Positions 51,984-60,022 of a stretch of 64,000 nucleotides of DNA are shown one piece after another. The notes under the pieces are model-generated. The model searched no databases. It saw only the letters and a program-made list of their open reading frames with translations, and was not told the DNA's origin. Source of the DNA: Cyanosarcina radialis HA8281-LM2. GTDB lineage: Bacteria > Cyanobacteriota > Cyanobacteriia > Cyanobacteriales > CCAP-1448. Position 1 is the stretch's first letter; the number at the start of each line of letters is the position of its first letter. The translations under genes and the position numbers were made by a program. The stretch spans positions 99,982-163,981 of the forward strand of contig JAHHHA010000011.1 in assembly GCA_019359615.1 (NCBI GenBank), given 5' to 3'.

Positions 51984-52784
51984 ATGCTAGACCGAATTCT
52001 CAACTCCCCTTTGACAGGAAATATCGAAACTCCTTTAGTGCTGCTGATCCTCGTAGCTTTAGAGGCGGTGCTGTCGGCAGATAATGCGATCGCCTTAGCA
52101 GCTATTGCTCAAGGCTTAGAAGACCCCAAGCTAGAACGTCGGGCCCTCAACTTTGGCTTGATCGCTGCCTACGTTCTCCGCATGACGTTGATTTTGACGG
52201 CTACTTGGGTGATTCAGTTTTGGCAATTTGAACTACTGGGGGCAGCTTATCTGCTGTGGTTGGTTTGGGAATACTTTACCTCCGATGAAGGAGAAGCGCA
52301 CAAACATCACGGACCGCGTTTTACTTCTCTGTGGCAAGCCATTCCGCTAATTGCCGTCACCGATCTGGCATTTTCTCTAGATAGCGTTACTACTGCGATC
52401 GCGATTTCGCAGGAAACCTGGCTCGTTCTTACTGGTGCGACTGTCGGTGTATTGACGCTGCGGTTTATGGCAGGATTGTTTATTAAGTGGTTGGGTCAGT
52501 ACGATCGCCTGCAAGATGCTGGCTACATCACCGTGGGAGTGGTAGGCATACGACTTTTTCTCAAAGCGATCGTTCCCGATCTAGTGCCGCCGGAATGGTT
52601 GATGATTGCTACGATCGCTTTGGTCTTTACTTGGGGATTTTCTCAACGCACTCTCGATGAGGGTAGTGGGGGAGCAGAGGAAGCAGGAGAGGCTGGGGAA
52701 GCAGAGGAGGGAGAAGGAGAGAGGGAGAGAGGGAGAGAGGGAGAGAGGGAGGAGAACATTCCTAACTCCACACTCCACACTTAA
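51984..52784 (+). CDS. TerC family integral membrane protein
   Basis: A 266-residue protein with about seven hydrophobic segments and the TerC hallmarks LVALEAVLSADNAIALAAIA (Asp and Asn in helix 1) and IAVTDLAFSLDSVTTAIAIS (helix 4). The family includes exporters of Mn2+ and proteins that help insertion of thylakoid membrane proteins. The body ends at about residue 222. The remaining 40 residues (GSGGAEEAGEAGEAEEG, then EREREEN-like and STLHT) are encoded by GAGAGGGA and CACTCCACA repeats and are surely an acquired tail. Confidence 0.9.
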   Translation: MLDRILNSPLTGNIETPLVLLILVALEAVLSADNAIALAAIAQGLEDPKLERRALNFGLIAAYVLRMTLILTATWVIQFWQFELLGAAYLLWLVWEYFTSDEGEAHKHHGPRFTSLWQAIPLIAVTDLAFSLDSVTTAIAISQETWLVLTGATVGVLTLRFMAGLFIKWLGQYDRLQDAGYITVGVVGIRLFLKAIVPDLVPPEWLMIATIALVFTWGFSQRTLDEGSGGAEEAGEAGEAEEGEGERERGREGEREENIPNSTLHT

Positions 52785-52823
52785 CACTCAACACTTCCAA
52801 CGCCCCTAAACTCCTGCCTTCTA

Positions 52824-53273
52824 TTATTCGTATAGCCAAGGATTTAAAGTCGGTTGCCACCCTACGAGTTCTTCGGGTTTGAACCAAAGAGCGATCTCCC
52901 GCTGGGCTGTTTCTGGGGCATCAGAACCGTGAATCAGGTTGCGACCGATGCTCACTCCATAATCGCCCCGAATCGTTCCTGGCTCGGAAGTGAGAGGGTT
53001 GGTAGCGCCAATGATTTTTCTAGCAGATGCTACTACTCCTTCACCTTCCCACACCATCGCTACTACGGGGCCAGAAGTAATGAATTCTACTAAGCCAGCA
53101 AAAAACGGTTTGCCTTTATGGACATCGTAGTGCTGTTCGGCTAGCTCCCGACTGACCTGCATGAGCTTTAGTCCTACCAAGGTAAAACCTTTGCTTTCAT
53201 AGCGCCGGATAATTTCGCCTACCAATCCGCGCTGTACGCCATCAGGCTTGACTGCAAGAAATGTCCGTTCCAA
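52824..53273 (-). CDS. ndk: Nucleoside diphosphate kinase
   Basis: A 149-residue NDK of normal length. It starts [20 protein letters not shown] and includes [16 protein letters not shown] ([20 protein letters not shown]), [19 protein letters not shown] and the active-site histidine in [20 protein letters not shown]. It moves the gamma phosphate between nucleoside triphosphates and diphosphates in the cytosol through a phosphohistidine. It is convergent with terC. The space behind its start is filled with repeats. Confidence 0.97.
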   Translation of the reverse strand: MERTFLAVKPDGVQRGLVGEIIRRYESKGFTLVGLKLMQVSRELAEQHYDVHKGKPFFAGLVEFITSGPVVAMVWEGEGVVASARKIIGATNPLTSEPGTIRGDYGVSIGRNLIHGSDAPETAQREIALWFKPEELVGWQPTLNPWLYE

Positions 53274-53526
53274 GTTTTTCTCCCGAAGTTTTAGAGGTGT
53301 TATTTAACCAGAATACAGGAGTTCAGGAGTTCAGAATACAGAAGGCAGAGGGCAGAAGGCAGGAGAGAGAAGAGAGTTAAATTCTCTCCCCTCCCCGCGT
53401 CCCCCCTCTCCTCTCTTCCCGTCCGTGCATATATTTATTGCTAATTGGTTATATGGAAGTCCCATCGCTGCTAATCTAAACCTATTTCCTCCCGCCTCCC
53501 GAACTCCGAACTCCGAACTCTCCATC
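53274..53526. repeat. Repeat-rich leader between ndk and the second kinase
   Basis: GGAGTTCAGGAGTTCAG (53319-53334), AGAAGGCAGAGGGCAGAAGG (53338-53360), CCTCTCCTCTCTTCCC and CCGAACTCCGAACTCCGAAC (53499-53520) occur in order. The last block abuts the kinase ATG at 53527. The longer frame back to 53425 runs through these repeats and is not believed. Confidence 0.6.
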
Positions 53527-55476
53527 ATGGCTATACCTCCCCCACTACTGTTGGTAGAAGACGATTCAGCCGACGCTGTGGCGTTAGCAGAGATGTTGTC
53601 ACAGAAAGACGATCGCTCGTGGGAAGTCCTTCGGGTTAAGCGTTTGAGCGAGGCGCTCGATCGGATCGAATCTTCACGATTTAGCGCCGTCTTGTTAGAT
53701 CTTTCTTTGGCAGGCGATCGAGGATTAGATGCTATTGCTCGGATTAAGGCTGTCGCTCGATATTTGCCGATTGTCGTGCTGACAGAACTAGACGATCGAG
53801 AACTGGCACTGCAAGCAGTAGCCGCTGGAGCGCAAGATTATCTGATTAAAGGCTCCATTAACCCAGAAACGCTGTTGCGGGTAATTCGCTATGCGATCGA
53901 ACGAGAAAGAATTCTCCAGCAATTGCAAGCTGAAATTTTAGAAAGAGAGCGATCGGAGCAAATTTTGCGTTCGATCGTCGAAGGCACGGCCTCAGTTACA
54001 GGCAAAGACTTTTTCCATTCTCTAGTTCGCTCTCTGGCTCAAGCCCTAGAAGCCCGCTATGCCTTCATTAGCGAATGTTTGGACTCGCCACCAACCAAGG
54101 TGCGAGCTTTTGCCTTTTGGCAAGGAAATAACTTTGGCGATAACTTCGAGTACAACTTGCACGGTTCTCCTTGCGAGCAAGTAATTAATAGCGGGCGCTG
54201 TCAATACTATCCCAGGCAAATACAATCCCTGTTTCCTGAAGAGGAAGGTTTGGTCGATTGGGAAGCTCAAAGCTATGCTGGAATTACTTTAAAAGATTCC
54301 AGCGGCAAAATTTTGGGGCATCTAGCCGTACTAGACGATCGCCCGATGGAGAACGAAGTTCGCACCCGATCGATCTTAGAGATTTTTGCGGCTAGGGCGG
54401 CGACTGAGATCGAGCGTCAACTGGCTGAGGAAGCTTTACAAATTTCGGAAGAAAAGTTTTCTAAAGCTTTTCGTTCTTCCCCCAATGCCATCACCCTAAG
54501 TACGCTGAAAGACGGCTGTTACATCGACATTAACGACAGTTGCCTCAAGATGCTGGGCTACAGCCGCGAAGAAATGCTCGGACGCAGCACCTTGGATTTG
54601 GGAATTTGGGCAAAGCCAGAAGATCGCGATCGCCTGACGCAACCGATCGAGGAGCGAGGGGCGGTTTCTAACTTAGAATTTCTCTTTCGCAAAAAGTCGG
54701 GAGAAGTTTTTCCAGGGCTGCTGTCAGCCGAGGTAATTCAACTAGAAGAGGAACCGTGTTTGTTAGCCGTCACGACTGACATCACCGCTCTCAAGCAAGC
54801 CGAAAAGATGTTAGAACGACTAGCAGAAATCGGCGAATTAGCAGCGACGATCGTTCATGAAGTGCGCAACCCTTTGACGACGGTGATGATGGGGTTAACT
54901 TCTCTGAAACGGGCTAAGTTGAGCGATCGCTTCTCCGAACATCTAGCTTTGGCTCTCGATGAAGCGGAGCGATTGCAACGGTTGTTAAACCAAATTCTCT
55001 TATATGCTAAACCTCAAAATCTCGATCGATCGCAATTCGATCTGTATAGTTCGACCTCAGAAACGATCGATTGTCTGAGAAGTCTGCCCTTGGCTATTGG
55101 CAAGAAATTAGAATTTATTTCTAGTGCGGTTCCGATCGAGGTTTCAGCCGACAAGGATAAGTTAAAGCAGGTAGTAATTAATTTGGTAACAAATGCTTTA
55201 GAAGCAGTAGATGCAGGTGAAGTAGTGACGGTCAAATTGCAGTTAGAAAGTGAAGATCGCCGCATTTATCTTGAGGTGCATAATGGTGGCGCTCCCATCC
55301 CTTCAGAGATTTTGCCCAAGCTAACTAAACCTTTCTTTACAACTAAACCTACCGGGAATGGTTTAGGGTTAGCGATCGTCAAGCGGATTGTCGAGGCTCA
55401 CGGCGGCGAGTTACAGATAGAATCATCTGCTTTAGCTGGGACTACAGTAACAGTGGAATTGCCCGCTATTTCCTAG
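53527..55476 (+). CDS. Hybrid sensor histidine kinase (REC-GAF-PAS-HisKA-HATPase)
   Basis: About 649 residues. ATG 53527 (MAIPPPLLLVEDDSADAVAL) is chosen because upstream codons are repeat DNA. An N-terminal receiver domain has the acidic residues EDD and phospho-acceptor Asp in AVLLDLSLAGDRG, with Lys in YLIKG. A GAF-like domain follows (about 150-305), then PAS (about 318-440) with YIDINDSCLKMLGYSREEML. The kinase core has His in ATIVHEVRNPLTTVMMG, N box NLVTNALEAV and G2 TGNGLGLAIVKRI. G1 is degenerate (HNGGAPI). No response regulator gene is adjacent. Confidence 0.9.
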   Translation: MAIPPPLLLVEDDSADAVALAEMLSQKDDRSWEVLRVKRLSEALDRIESSRFSAVLLDLSLAGDRGLDAIARIKAVARYLPIVVLTELDDRELALQAVAAGAQDYLIKGSINPETLLRVIRYAIERERILQQLQAEILERERSEQILRSIVEGTASVTGKDFFHSLVRSLAQALEARYAFISECLDSPPTKVRAFAFWQGNNFGDNFEYNLHGSPCEQVINSGRCQYYPRQIQSLFPEEEGLVDWEAQSYAGITLKDSSGKILGHLAVLDDRPMENEVRTRSILEIFAARAATEIERQLAEEALQISEEKFSKAFRSSPNAITLSTLKDGCYIDINDSCLKMLGYSREEMLGRSTLDLGIWAKPEDRDRLTQPIEERGAVSNLEFLFRKKSGEVFPGLLSAEVIQLEEEPCLLAVTTDITALKQAEKMLERLAEIGELAATIVHEVRNPLTTVMMGLTSLKRAKLSDRFSEHLALALDEAERLQRLLNQILLYAKPQNLDRSQFDLYSSTSETIDCLRSLPLAIGKKLEFISSAVPIEVSADKDKLKQVVINLVTNALEAVDAGEVVTVKLQLESEDRRIYLEVHNGGAPIPSEILPKLTKPFFTTKPTGNGLGLAIVKRIVEAHGGELQIESSALAGTTVTVELPAIS

Positions 55477-55702
55477 TTGATGCGTTGGCGCTAGCCTGTG
55501 CGCTAGCACGTATCGCAAAATTGATGATGGCTGAGAAATTAAAATCTGAAAACCTCTAACTTTACTGCGAGCGATCGACGCGAACCAACAACGATTTATA
55601 GAGTGCCCATATAACTAAAGTTATAAAAAGATGTCTGTCTTGTTTTCGAGCGACACTAGACATTTTTCAGATGCTTTTATTAATTGATAATTAATAACAT
55701 AT

Positions 55703-55733
55703 TGTTATCTCAATAAATGATTGAGTCATAACA
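55703..55733. promoter_or_regulatory. Inverted repeat upstream of the 87-residue gene
   Basis: TGTTATCTCAAT (55703-55714) faces ATTGAGTCATAACA (55720-55733) across a five-base loop: the inner six pairs are perfect, then two unpaired bases, then six more pairs. It ends 25 bases before the ATG. It may be an operator or a 5' UTR hairpin. Confidence 0.4.
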
Positions 55734-55758
55734 CAAATTACCAAAGGAGAAAATCATT

Positions 55759-56022
55759 ATGGCTAGTACGCAAATTTACTTCGATAACGAGAGCGATCTT
55801 AATGTTGCTGTTGGTTTACTATACACTGCTGGGGGCGGATTTTTAGTTTCCACTAATACGGCCAATGAAAATCAACGAGTACCTTTACCTTGTGAATGGG
55901 TATGGTACGACGTACACGCTAGAGCCATAGGTAGCGACAAAGATATCGCTATCAAAGGTGGAGTATATGCCAATTCAACTGTTACTTTGAAGGGGGCAAA
56001 TGGTAGTTATTATCTACAATAG
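55759..56022 (+). CDS. Small protein of unknown family (87 residues)
   Basis: A soluble 87-residue protein with a strong ribosome-binding site (AAAGGAGA, eight bases before ATG). The sequence alternates short beta-strand-like segments rich in Val, Tyr, Asn and Gly (IYFDNESDLNVAVGLLYTAG, VPLPCEWVWYDVHARAIG, GGVYANSTVTLKGANGSYYL). There is no signal peptide, only one Cys and few charges. It looks like a compact beta fold. I recognise no family. It is a single gene with an AT-rich upstream region, an inverted repeat before it and mobile elements behind. Confidence 0.6.
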   Translation: MASTQIYFDNESDLNVAVGLLYTAGGGFLVSTNTANENQRVPLPCEWVWYDVHARAIGSDKDIAIKGGVYANSTVTLKGANGSYYLQ

Positions 56023-56099
56023 ATAGCTGGTTTATTAATGGTGTGGGGTGCGCAACCTACATCTTTTTACATACAACATACAAAGAGAGAGCGTATACC

Positions 56100-56127
56100 G
56101 TAGGGGTGCAATAGATTGCACCCCTAC
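56100..56127. repeat. Palindromic repeat related to 23888
   Basis: GTAGGGGTGCAATA at 56100-56113 and its near-perfect complement at 56114-56127 form a 28-base palindrome. It has the same arm as the palindromes at 23888 and, in part, 10392. It stands alone beside the MITE-like element. Confidence 0.7.
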
Positions 56128-56134
56128 CCATGTG

Positions 56135-56649
56135 ATACCAAATCTGGTTTACAAAACCCTCCTTCCCTCAAAGGAGCCTCCGGCTCCCCTCAGATAACAG
56201 AAACTTCCTTTTCCCTCTCCTCGTAGGCTACGGTGTATACATAAGTTATCGATCTGAAGTTCGGCCTTTTAGATCCCTCTAAATCCCCTTAAAAAGCGGA
56301 TGCAAGCGCGGCGAGGTTCCCTCCGCATACAAGCGCACCAAGCAGCAGATGCAAGCGCGGCGAGGTTTCCATCTCCTAGCGGAGACGCTACGCGTACCGT
56401 CAGGTCGTCCGCAGGACTTACGCCATACAGCTTCACCAAGCAGGGGGACGAAGAGATCCGGTTCCCCCCTTTTGAAGGGGGGCTAGGGGGGATCTGCGAG
56501 GGTGTAGGCATCAAAACTAAAGATGTGTATACACGGTAGCCTCGTAGGAGAGGGCTTCTTTGAGGTGGGAGAGGGGTTGGGCGCTGCCCTGAAGCTCTGC
56601 CGAAGGGGGTGAGGGCAGCAATGGATAGTATGAAAATCGGATTTGGTAT
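56135..56649. mobile_element. MITE-like element interrupted by a second element
   Basis: The outer ends ATACCAAATCTGG (56135) and CGGATTTGGTAT (ending 56649) are inverted repeats. The 90 bases inside the left end and about 100 inside the right end match the 119-bp element at 49892 in reverse orientation: CAAAGGAGCCTCCGGCTCCC on the left, GGGTGAGGGC and ATGGATAGTATGAAAATCGG on the right. A 316-bp second element sits between them. No clear flanking target duplication is visible for the outer element. Confidence 0.7.
56226..56541. mobile_element. Second MITE-like element, nested, with 5-bp target duplication
   Basis: The ends GGCTACGGTGTATACA (56226-56241) and TGTATACACGGTAGCC (56526-56541) are inverted repeats with one mismatch. 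TCGTA flanks both sides (56221-56225 and 56542-56546). Inside are two direct copies of GATGCAAGCGCGGCGAGGTT (about 56298 and 56348) and AGATCCCTCTAAATCCCC. There is no transposase. The left end resembles 13278-13337. Confidence 0.75.
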
Positions 56650-56679
56650 GAGAACGTATATCGATCTTCTTAAGTCTCG

Positions 56680-57705
56680 TTACACTGCACTTTCCATCTC
56701 TTGAGAGTATTCGCCATTTCTGGCAGCAGCATTACATCTCGCCCGATGCAGCAACGCTTTTTGGGCCTCTTTTATATTAGCCTCTTCGCCTTTCCATACC
56801 TCTAAGGCGGGTTGCTGGATCGCACGGGCATAAGAGAAGGTGACAGGCCAGGGCAAGATATCCTTAAAACGGACATTCATCGCATTTAAATGGGCGGAAG
56901 CTAATTCGTTGGTCTGCCCTCCCGATAGAAACGCTACACCTGCCACCGCCGCCGGAACGGTTCTTAGCAAACAAGTGACGGTGGCTTCTGCCACTACATC
57001 AACGCTAGCTTGCTGCGGGCAATCCTTGCCAGCAATCACCATGCTGGGTTTGAGAATCATCTGTTCTAAAACCACTCGTTGGGTATAAAGTCGATCGAAT
57101 AATATATGCAGAGTTTTTTCGGTCGCCTCATAGCAACGCTCGATCGAATGGTCGCCATCCATTAACACCTCTGGTTCGACAATGGCTACTAATCCTCCTT
57201 CTTGGCACAAAGCGGCGTAGCGAGACAGGGCATGGGCATTAGCTTCCAAACAGCCCAGGCTGGGAATGTCCTTACCGATGGTAATTACAGCCCGCCATTT
57301 GGCAAATTTTGCCCCCATCTGGACGTATTCGGCAATGCGATCGCGCAATCCGTCTAAGCCCTCTGTCACCTTTTCTCCCGGATGCCCTGCTAGGTCTTTA
57401 GCGCCCGTATCTAGCTTAATCCCAGGAATAATCCCAGCATCGATCGCGACTTTAATTAAGGGCTTTCCATCTTCCGTCGTCTGACGGATGGTTTCATCAA
57501 ATAAAATTGCACCGCTGATAAACTCCCCCAGTCTGGGAGCAGTCAGAATTAATTCTCGATACTCGCGACGCTTTTCTACTGTGGTGGGAATACCAACTTT
57601 TTCAAAGCGCTGGTTAGAAGTACCAGTGCTTTCATCCATCGCCAGGAGTCCCTTACCAGGAGCAACCATGGCTTTAGCGGTGTTTTCTAAGGTTTGTGCG
57701 TCCAT
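56680..57705 (-). CDS. Class I fructose-bisphosphate aldolase
   Basis: A 341-residue class I aldolase of full length: KAMVAPGKGLLAMDESTGTS with the conserved Asp, GVIPGIKLDTGAK-like AGIIPGIKLDTGAKDL, FAKWRAVITIG, VAIVEPEVLMDGDHSIERCY and the Schiff-base lysine in EQMILKPSMVIAG. The C-terminal SGGQTNELASAHLNAMN closes the barrel. It interconverts fructose-1,6-bisphosphate and the triose phosphates in glycolysis and the Calvin cycle. Cyanobacteria usually rely on class II; class I is an additional isozyme. Confidence 0.95.
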   Translation of the reverse strand: MDAQTLENTAKAMVAPGKGLLAMDESTGTSNQRFEKVGIPTTVEKRREYRELILTAPRLGEFISGAILFDETIRQTTEDGKPLIKVAIDAGIIPGIKLDTGAKDLAGHPGEKVTEGLDGLRDRIAEYVQMGAKFAKWRAVITIGKDIPSLGCLEANAHALSRYAALCQEGGLVAIVEPEVLMDGDHSIERCYEATEKTLHILFDRLYTQRVVLEQMILKPSMVIAGKDCPQQASVDVVAEATVTCLLRTVPAAVAGVAFLSGGQTNELASAHLNAMNVRFKDILPWPVTFSYARAIQQPALEVWKGEEANIKEAQKALLHRARCNAAARNGEYSQEMESAV

Positions 57706-58030
57706 AGTGAAACATCTTCCTCGCTAATTATGGGACAACGCTTGTGGCGCTCTTCTCATGGTAGGCGACGGTCTGGCGATCGATAATCTGTAATAGGTAA
57801 TAGATTTTCTGCCAAATACACCTCTAGGGTGATGCCAGAAATTGACAATCGTACTGGTAGAATTTGAGCAATAAGGCGATACCTAAACGATTAGTTGCTG
57901 TTTTGTTGGTTAATAAAGCTAATTCCTTGGGCAGGAGCCTTCATTGTTCGATTCGGATGCAGGCAACGGGATGTTTGGGCCAAGCTGGAATTTATCGCTG
58001 CCGTCGATTACCCGCAAAACCGATCGAGTA
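57706..58030. other. Divergent gap between aldolase and the TpsB-type gene
   Basis: These 325 bases hold the two divergent promoters. A frame open back from the transporter start to 57944 gives no signal-peptide-like sequence and is not believed. Apart from a short AATAGGTAATAGATTT stretch, I see no repeat or hairpin. Confidence 0.35.
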
Positions 58031-59830
58031 ATGCGATCGCCCAGAGTCTCTCCAGCCAAATCGCTCTTCCATTCGCATCGATCGTGGTTTTGGTCGCTCC
58101 TGGCAATCCTTACTAGCAGCATCGCTGTAGAACCACTCAACGCCCAAACGCCTGCACCTCCACCCAACTCAGATTCGCCCACCGCTCAAACTCCAGGAGT
58201 TCCTCCGCCCCAAGATGTTCTGCCGCTTCCCAGTCCGGCTCCTGCCCCACCAGCAACGCCTCCCGTACTGCCCCCATCAGAAGAATTACTCGCACCTCCC
58301 GCCTCCACTTCCCCAACTCCAGAACTAATGCCGGGGGAAATTCCTGGAACTGTAACCGTAGAACGCTTTGAAGTTGTTGGCAGCACCGCATTCAGTCCCG
58401 AAGAGTTAGCCGCCGTCACTCAACCTTTCACGGGGCGATCGATTTCCCTCTCCGAACTGTTCCAAGCGCGAACCGCCATCACCGAACTCTACCAACAACG
58501 GGGATACATTACCTCTGGCGCTTACATTCCTCCCCAAAAACTCCAGGGAGGAGTGGTGAAAATTCAGGTAGTAGAAGGCAGCTTGGCAGAGATTCGAGTT
58601 ACAGGGACTCGACGGCTGAACCCCAACTACATCCGCAGCCGAATTGCTAGAGGTGGAGATCGACCTCTAAATCGCCAACGTCTGTTAGAGACGCTGCAAT
58701 TATTGCAACTCAATCCCTTAATTGAAAACATTTCAGCCGAACTCTCGGCTGGCATCCGTCCGGGCGAGAGTTTGTTAGCCGTCAAAGTCACAGAAGCAGA
58801 CACTACCAATCTTACAGTCGCTTTAGATAACGGGCGATCGCCTAGCGTCGGTACTTTCCGCCGCCGATTGCAGTTCGACGAAGCCAACTTCCTCGGACAA
58901 GGAGATGGCTTGAGCCTAGCCTATATCAATACCGATGGCAGCAATGCTTTAGAAGCCATTTACACCTTCCCCCTCAATCCCCAAAATGCTACCTTGGGTT
59001 TCAGCTATGCTACTTCTGCTGGCGATGTCATCGAACCGCCGTTTAACGAACTCGATATCAATTCCAATTCCCGTGCTTACGAACTGACTTTCCGCCAACC
59101 GCTGGTGCAAACCCCCACCGAAGAATTAGCGATCGGGTTGAGGGCTTCTCGCCAAGAAAGCGAAGCCTCGCTATTTGACGGGGCGATTCCCTTTCCGGTT
59201 TTGGGAGCAGATAATGAAGGGAGAACGCGGGTATCGGCTTTGCGGTTTTTTCAACAATGGACGAAGCGCGACAGCCGCCAAGTCATTGCCCTTCAGTCTC
59301 AGTTCAGCTTCGGACTGGATGCCTTCAACTCGACGATTAACAAATCTGCCCCCGATAGCCGCTTTTTTGCTTGGCGGGGACAAGGACAGTGGGTGCGATT
59401 GCTGGCTCCCGATACTCTGCTGTTAGTTGGCGCTGACGTGCAACTAGCAGATCGGGCGCTGGTGCCTGCGGAACAAATCGGTTTGGGCGGGTTGGACAGC
59501 GTTAGGGGTTATCGCCAAGACGTGCTGTTGACGGATAATGCCGCTTTCGCTTCGGCAGAGGTGCGGTTCCCGATTTTGCGAGTCTCTAAGGTTAAGGGGG
59601 TGTTGCAGCTTACCCCATTTGTGGATTTCGGCACTGCTTGGAACAATTTTGGCAGAGAAGATCCCGACCCGAACACCTTGGCATCGGTGGGTTTGGGTTT
59701 AAGGTGGCAGCAGGGCGATCGCTTCAGCGCCCAGATCGACTGGGGCATTCCGTTAATCTCAGTTGATGACACCGACCGAACTTGGCAAGAAAACGGCCTG
59801 TATTTTTCCTCGATCTACAGTCCTTTTTGA
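58031..59830 (+). CDS. ShlB/FhaC-type (TpsB) outer membrane transporter
   Basis: About 599 residues from ATG 58031, which gives a signal peptide (FWSLLAILTSSIAVEPLNAQ). A Pro/Ser/Thr-rich linker (about 45-115) is followed by two POTRA-like domains: VERFEVVGSTAFSPEELAAV to YITSGAYIPPQKLQ, then GGVVKIQVVEGSLAEIRVTG. A 16-strand barrel with the GLGGLDSVRGYRQDVLL motif of strand 12/L6 follows and ends in Phe. TpsB proteins export large TpsA partners across the outer membrane. No TpsA gene is in the window. Intergenic sequence separates it from the next gene. Confidence 0.92.
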   Translation: MRSPRVSPAKSLFHSHRSWFWSLLAILTSSIAVEPLNAQTPAPPPNSDSPTAQTPGVPPPQDVLPLPSPAPAPPATPPVLPPSEELLAPPASTSPTPELMPGEIPGTVTVERFEVVGSTAFSPEELAAVTQPFTGRSISLSELFQARTAITELYQQRGYITSGAYIPPQKLQGGVVKIQVVEGSLAEIRVTGTRRLNPNYIRSRIARGGDRPLNRQRLLETLQLLQLNPLIENISAELSAGIRPGESLLAVKVTEADTTNLTVALDNGRSPSVGTFRRRLQFDEANFLGQGDGLSLAYINTDGSNALEAIYTFPLNPQNATLGFSYATSAGDVIEPPFNELDINSNSRAYELTFRQPLVQTPTEELAIGLRASRQESEASLFDGAIPFPVLGADNEGRTRVSALRFFQQWTKRDSRQVIALQSQFSFGLDAFNSTINKSAPDSRFFAWRGQGQWVRLLAPDTLLLVGADVQLADRALVPAEQIGLGGLDSVRGYRQDVLLTDNAAFASAEVRFPILRVSKVKGVLQLTPFVDFGTAWNNFGREDPDPNTLASVGLGLRWQQGDRFSAQIDWGIPLISVDDTDRTWQENGLYFSSIYSPF

Positions 59831-60022
59831 GGCTTTTGACCAACTTTCAAATCCAACTGAAAAAGCGATCGCCCCCCCTTTGAATTATGCTTTTGACTTG
59901 CCTTTCCATCCGCGCTTTAATGATGCTATTAGAACAAAACGACCAGTAGGGAGATCCACCGCTAAATCTAAAGTTGTAGCGGCGGCATTCTGGCCGGATT
60001 TTAGATCGGATCGGATAGAAAA

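Larger units (their letters stand above)
56023..56679. other. Gap of 657 bp made of mobile repeats
   Basis: After about 75 bases the gap holds a palindrome (56100-56127), then a MITE-like element (56135-56649) that itself contains a second element (56226-56541). The last 30 bases lead to the end of the aldolase gene. Nothing coding is present. Confidence 0.7.

Noticed and set aside
53425..53526. Upstream extension of the second histidine kinase
   Set aside because: The 34 extra codons are made of tandem repeat DNA and lack receiver-domain sequence; the REC domain starts normally at ATG 53527.
57944..58030. Upstream extension of the TpsB-type gene
   Set aside because: The added residues would precede the signal peptide and destroy it; ATG 58031 gives a proper signal sequence.
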